A stretch of 5,967 nucleotides of DNA from Gammaproteobacteria bacterium (GTDB lineage: Bacteria > Pseudomonadota > Gammaproteobacteria > SZUA-229): the NCBI GenBank assembly GCA_015484935.1, contig WFUQ01000226.1, positions 1-5,967 of the forward strand, in the 5' to 3' direction. The notes under the pieces are model-generated. The model searched no databases. It was given only the letters and a program-made list of their open reading frames with translations, and was not told where the DNA came from. Numbering within the stretch: position 1 is the first letter of the stretch; each line of letters opens with the position of its first letter. Both the position numbers and the translations under genes were made by a program. This document shows, piece by piece, positions 5,657 through 5,967 of the stretch.

Positions 5657-5824
5657 GCTAAAAGCACGAGTCCGCGAATGAACGCTAATTAACGCAAAGA
5701 AAAACAAGTATTAGCCGCGAAGAACGCAAATAACGCGAAGGGTTAAAATATCACTGTTAACAAAATACCATCATAACCATTAGCGTATATTCGCGTTCAT
5801 TAGCGGACTGTTATATGCTTTAGC
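5657..5824. repeat. Inverted intergenic repeat built from about 10-bp GCNAAT-type units
   Basis: The 184-bp gap between degQ and moaE is mostly this structure. The arms 5669-5695 and 5783-5809 are inverted copies matching at 23 of 27 positions. Outside them, GCTAAAAGCA (5657-5666) and the complement of TGCTTTAGC (5816-5824) continue the symmetry. Each arm is three short iterations: GCGAATGAAC / GCTAATTAAC / GCAAAGAAAA on the left (5674-5703), and on the right, read on the minus strand, GCTAATGAAC / GCGAATATAC / GCTAATGGTT (5804-5775). A third, related block lies between them with a 9-bp period: GCGAAGAAC / GCAAATAAC / GCGAAGGGT (5717-5743). No ORF or transposase is inside. It resembles dispersed intergenic repeats of environmental proteobacteria. 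No clear terminator is seen here for either flanking gene. Confidence 0.75.
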
Positions 5825-5828
5825 CGCG

Positions 5829-5967
5829 TCACTTATCACTCACATCATGCACCCAGCGCTCACCGTCCTCGGTGACTTCTTTCTTCCAGAAGGGGGCCTG
5901 ACTCTTCAACTGTTCCATCATCTCTCTGCAGGCATCGAACGCGGCAGCACGGTGTGCGGACCAGCAG
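5829..5967 (-). CDS. moaE: Molybdopterin synthase catalytic subunit, C-terminal end (5' end outside window)
   Basis: The frame runs leftward from the right edge to TGA (complement of 5829-5831) and encodes 45 residues beginning CWSAHRAAAFDACREMMEQL. This matches the end of MoaE: SAHR, the helix AFDACREMMEQLKSQ, then APFWKKE and DGERWV. MoaE takes sulfur from the MoaD thiocarboxylate to turn cyclic pyranopterin monophosphate into molybdopterin, in the cytoplasm. The lysines in QLK and FWK correspond to the two active-site lysines of E. coli MoaE (119 and 126 there). The C-terminus (VHDVSDK) looks natural, so only the start is cut by the window. It converges on degQ across the repeat-filled gap. 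Confidence 0.93.
   Translation of the reverse strand, partial: CWSAHRAAAFDACREMMEQLKSQAPFWKKEVTEDGERWVHDVSDK

Noticed and set aside
5180..5707. Open frame (175 codons) on the minus strand opposite the PDZ domains of degQ
   Set aside because: It lies over well-conserved DegQ coding sequence, is rich in Phe/His as expected of an antisense shadow, and has no recognisable domain.

Overview
The window looks like chromosomal DNA of a free-living or symbiotic gammaproteobacterium. The clearest pointers are the divergent yicC / rph pair (the E. coli arrangement), rdgB directly after rph, a Mip/FkpA-type periplasmic prolyl isomerase, a DegQ-type periplasmic protease and a Pla-1/cef-type lipase. The intergenic repeats are REP-like (core GGAGCGGCTTCAGCCGCG), of the kind scattered through gammaproteobacterial genomes. 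The genus cannot be fixed from the sequence.

Layout. Bases 1-440 (+) are the 3' end of a secreted lipase-like alpha/beta hydrolase, closed by a bidirectional terminator (462-489). That terminator also ends a leftward set of genes: rph (2429-1713), rdgB (1683-1072) and a small uncharacterised protein with an HExxH zinc-protease-like motif (947-489). The 124 bp between rdgB and the small gene hold a large inverted pair of REP elements (976-1054). rph and yicC (2506-3372, +) diverge from a 76-bp spacer that contains candidate promoters for both. yicC converges on an FKBP-type prolyl isomerase gene (4122-3430, -), with one more copy of the same REP element between them. A 160-bp divergent spacer, with a candidate sigma-E-type promoter, separates the isomerase from a DegQ-like serine protease (4283-5644, +). 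Between degQ and the convergent 3' end of moaE (5829-5967, -, incomplete) lie 184 bp filled by a second, unrelated repeat family built of about 10-bp GCNAAT-type units in inverted orientation.

How the genes relate. rph (phosphorolytic 3' trimming of RNA) and yicC (endoribonuclease family) are RNA-processing genes sharing one control region. rdgB removes non-canonical purine nucleotides and is probably co-transcribed with rph. The isomerase and the DegQ-like protease are both predicted periplasmic protein-quality-control factors, transcribed away from each other. moaE is the start of an unrelated molybdopterin locus, and the lipase fragment is also unrelated.

No stretch longer than 300 bp lacks a gene. 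No RNA genes, CRISPR arrays, insertion sequences or phage genes were seen. Most of the window is conserved housekeeping sequence. The less familiar parts are the HExxH protein and the two intergenic repeat families, and I see no convincing new multi-gene system.
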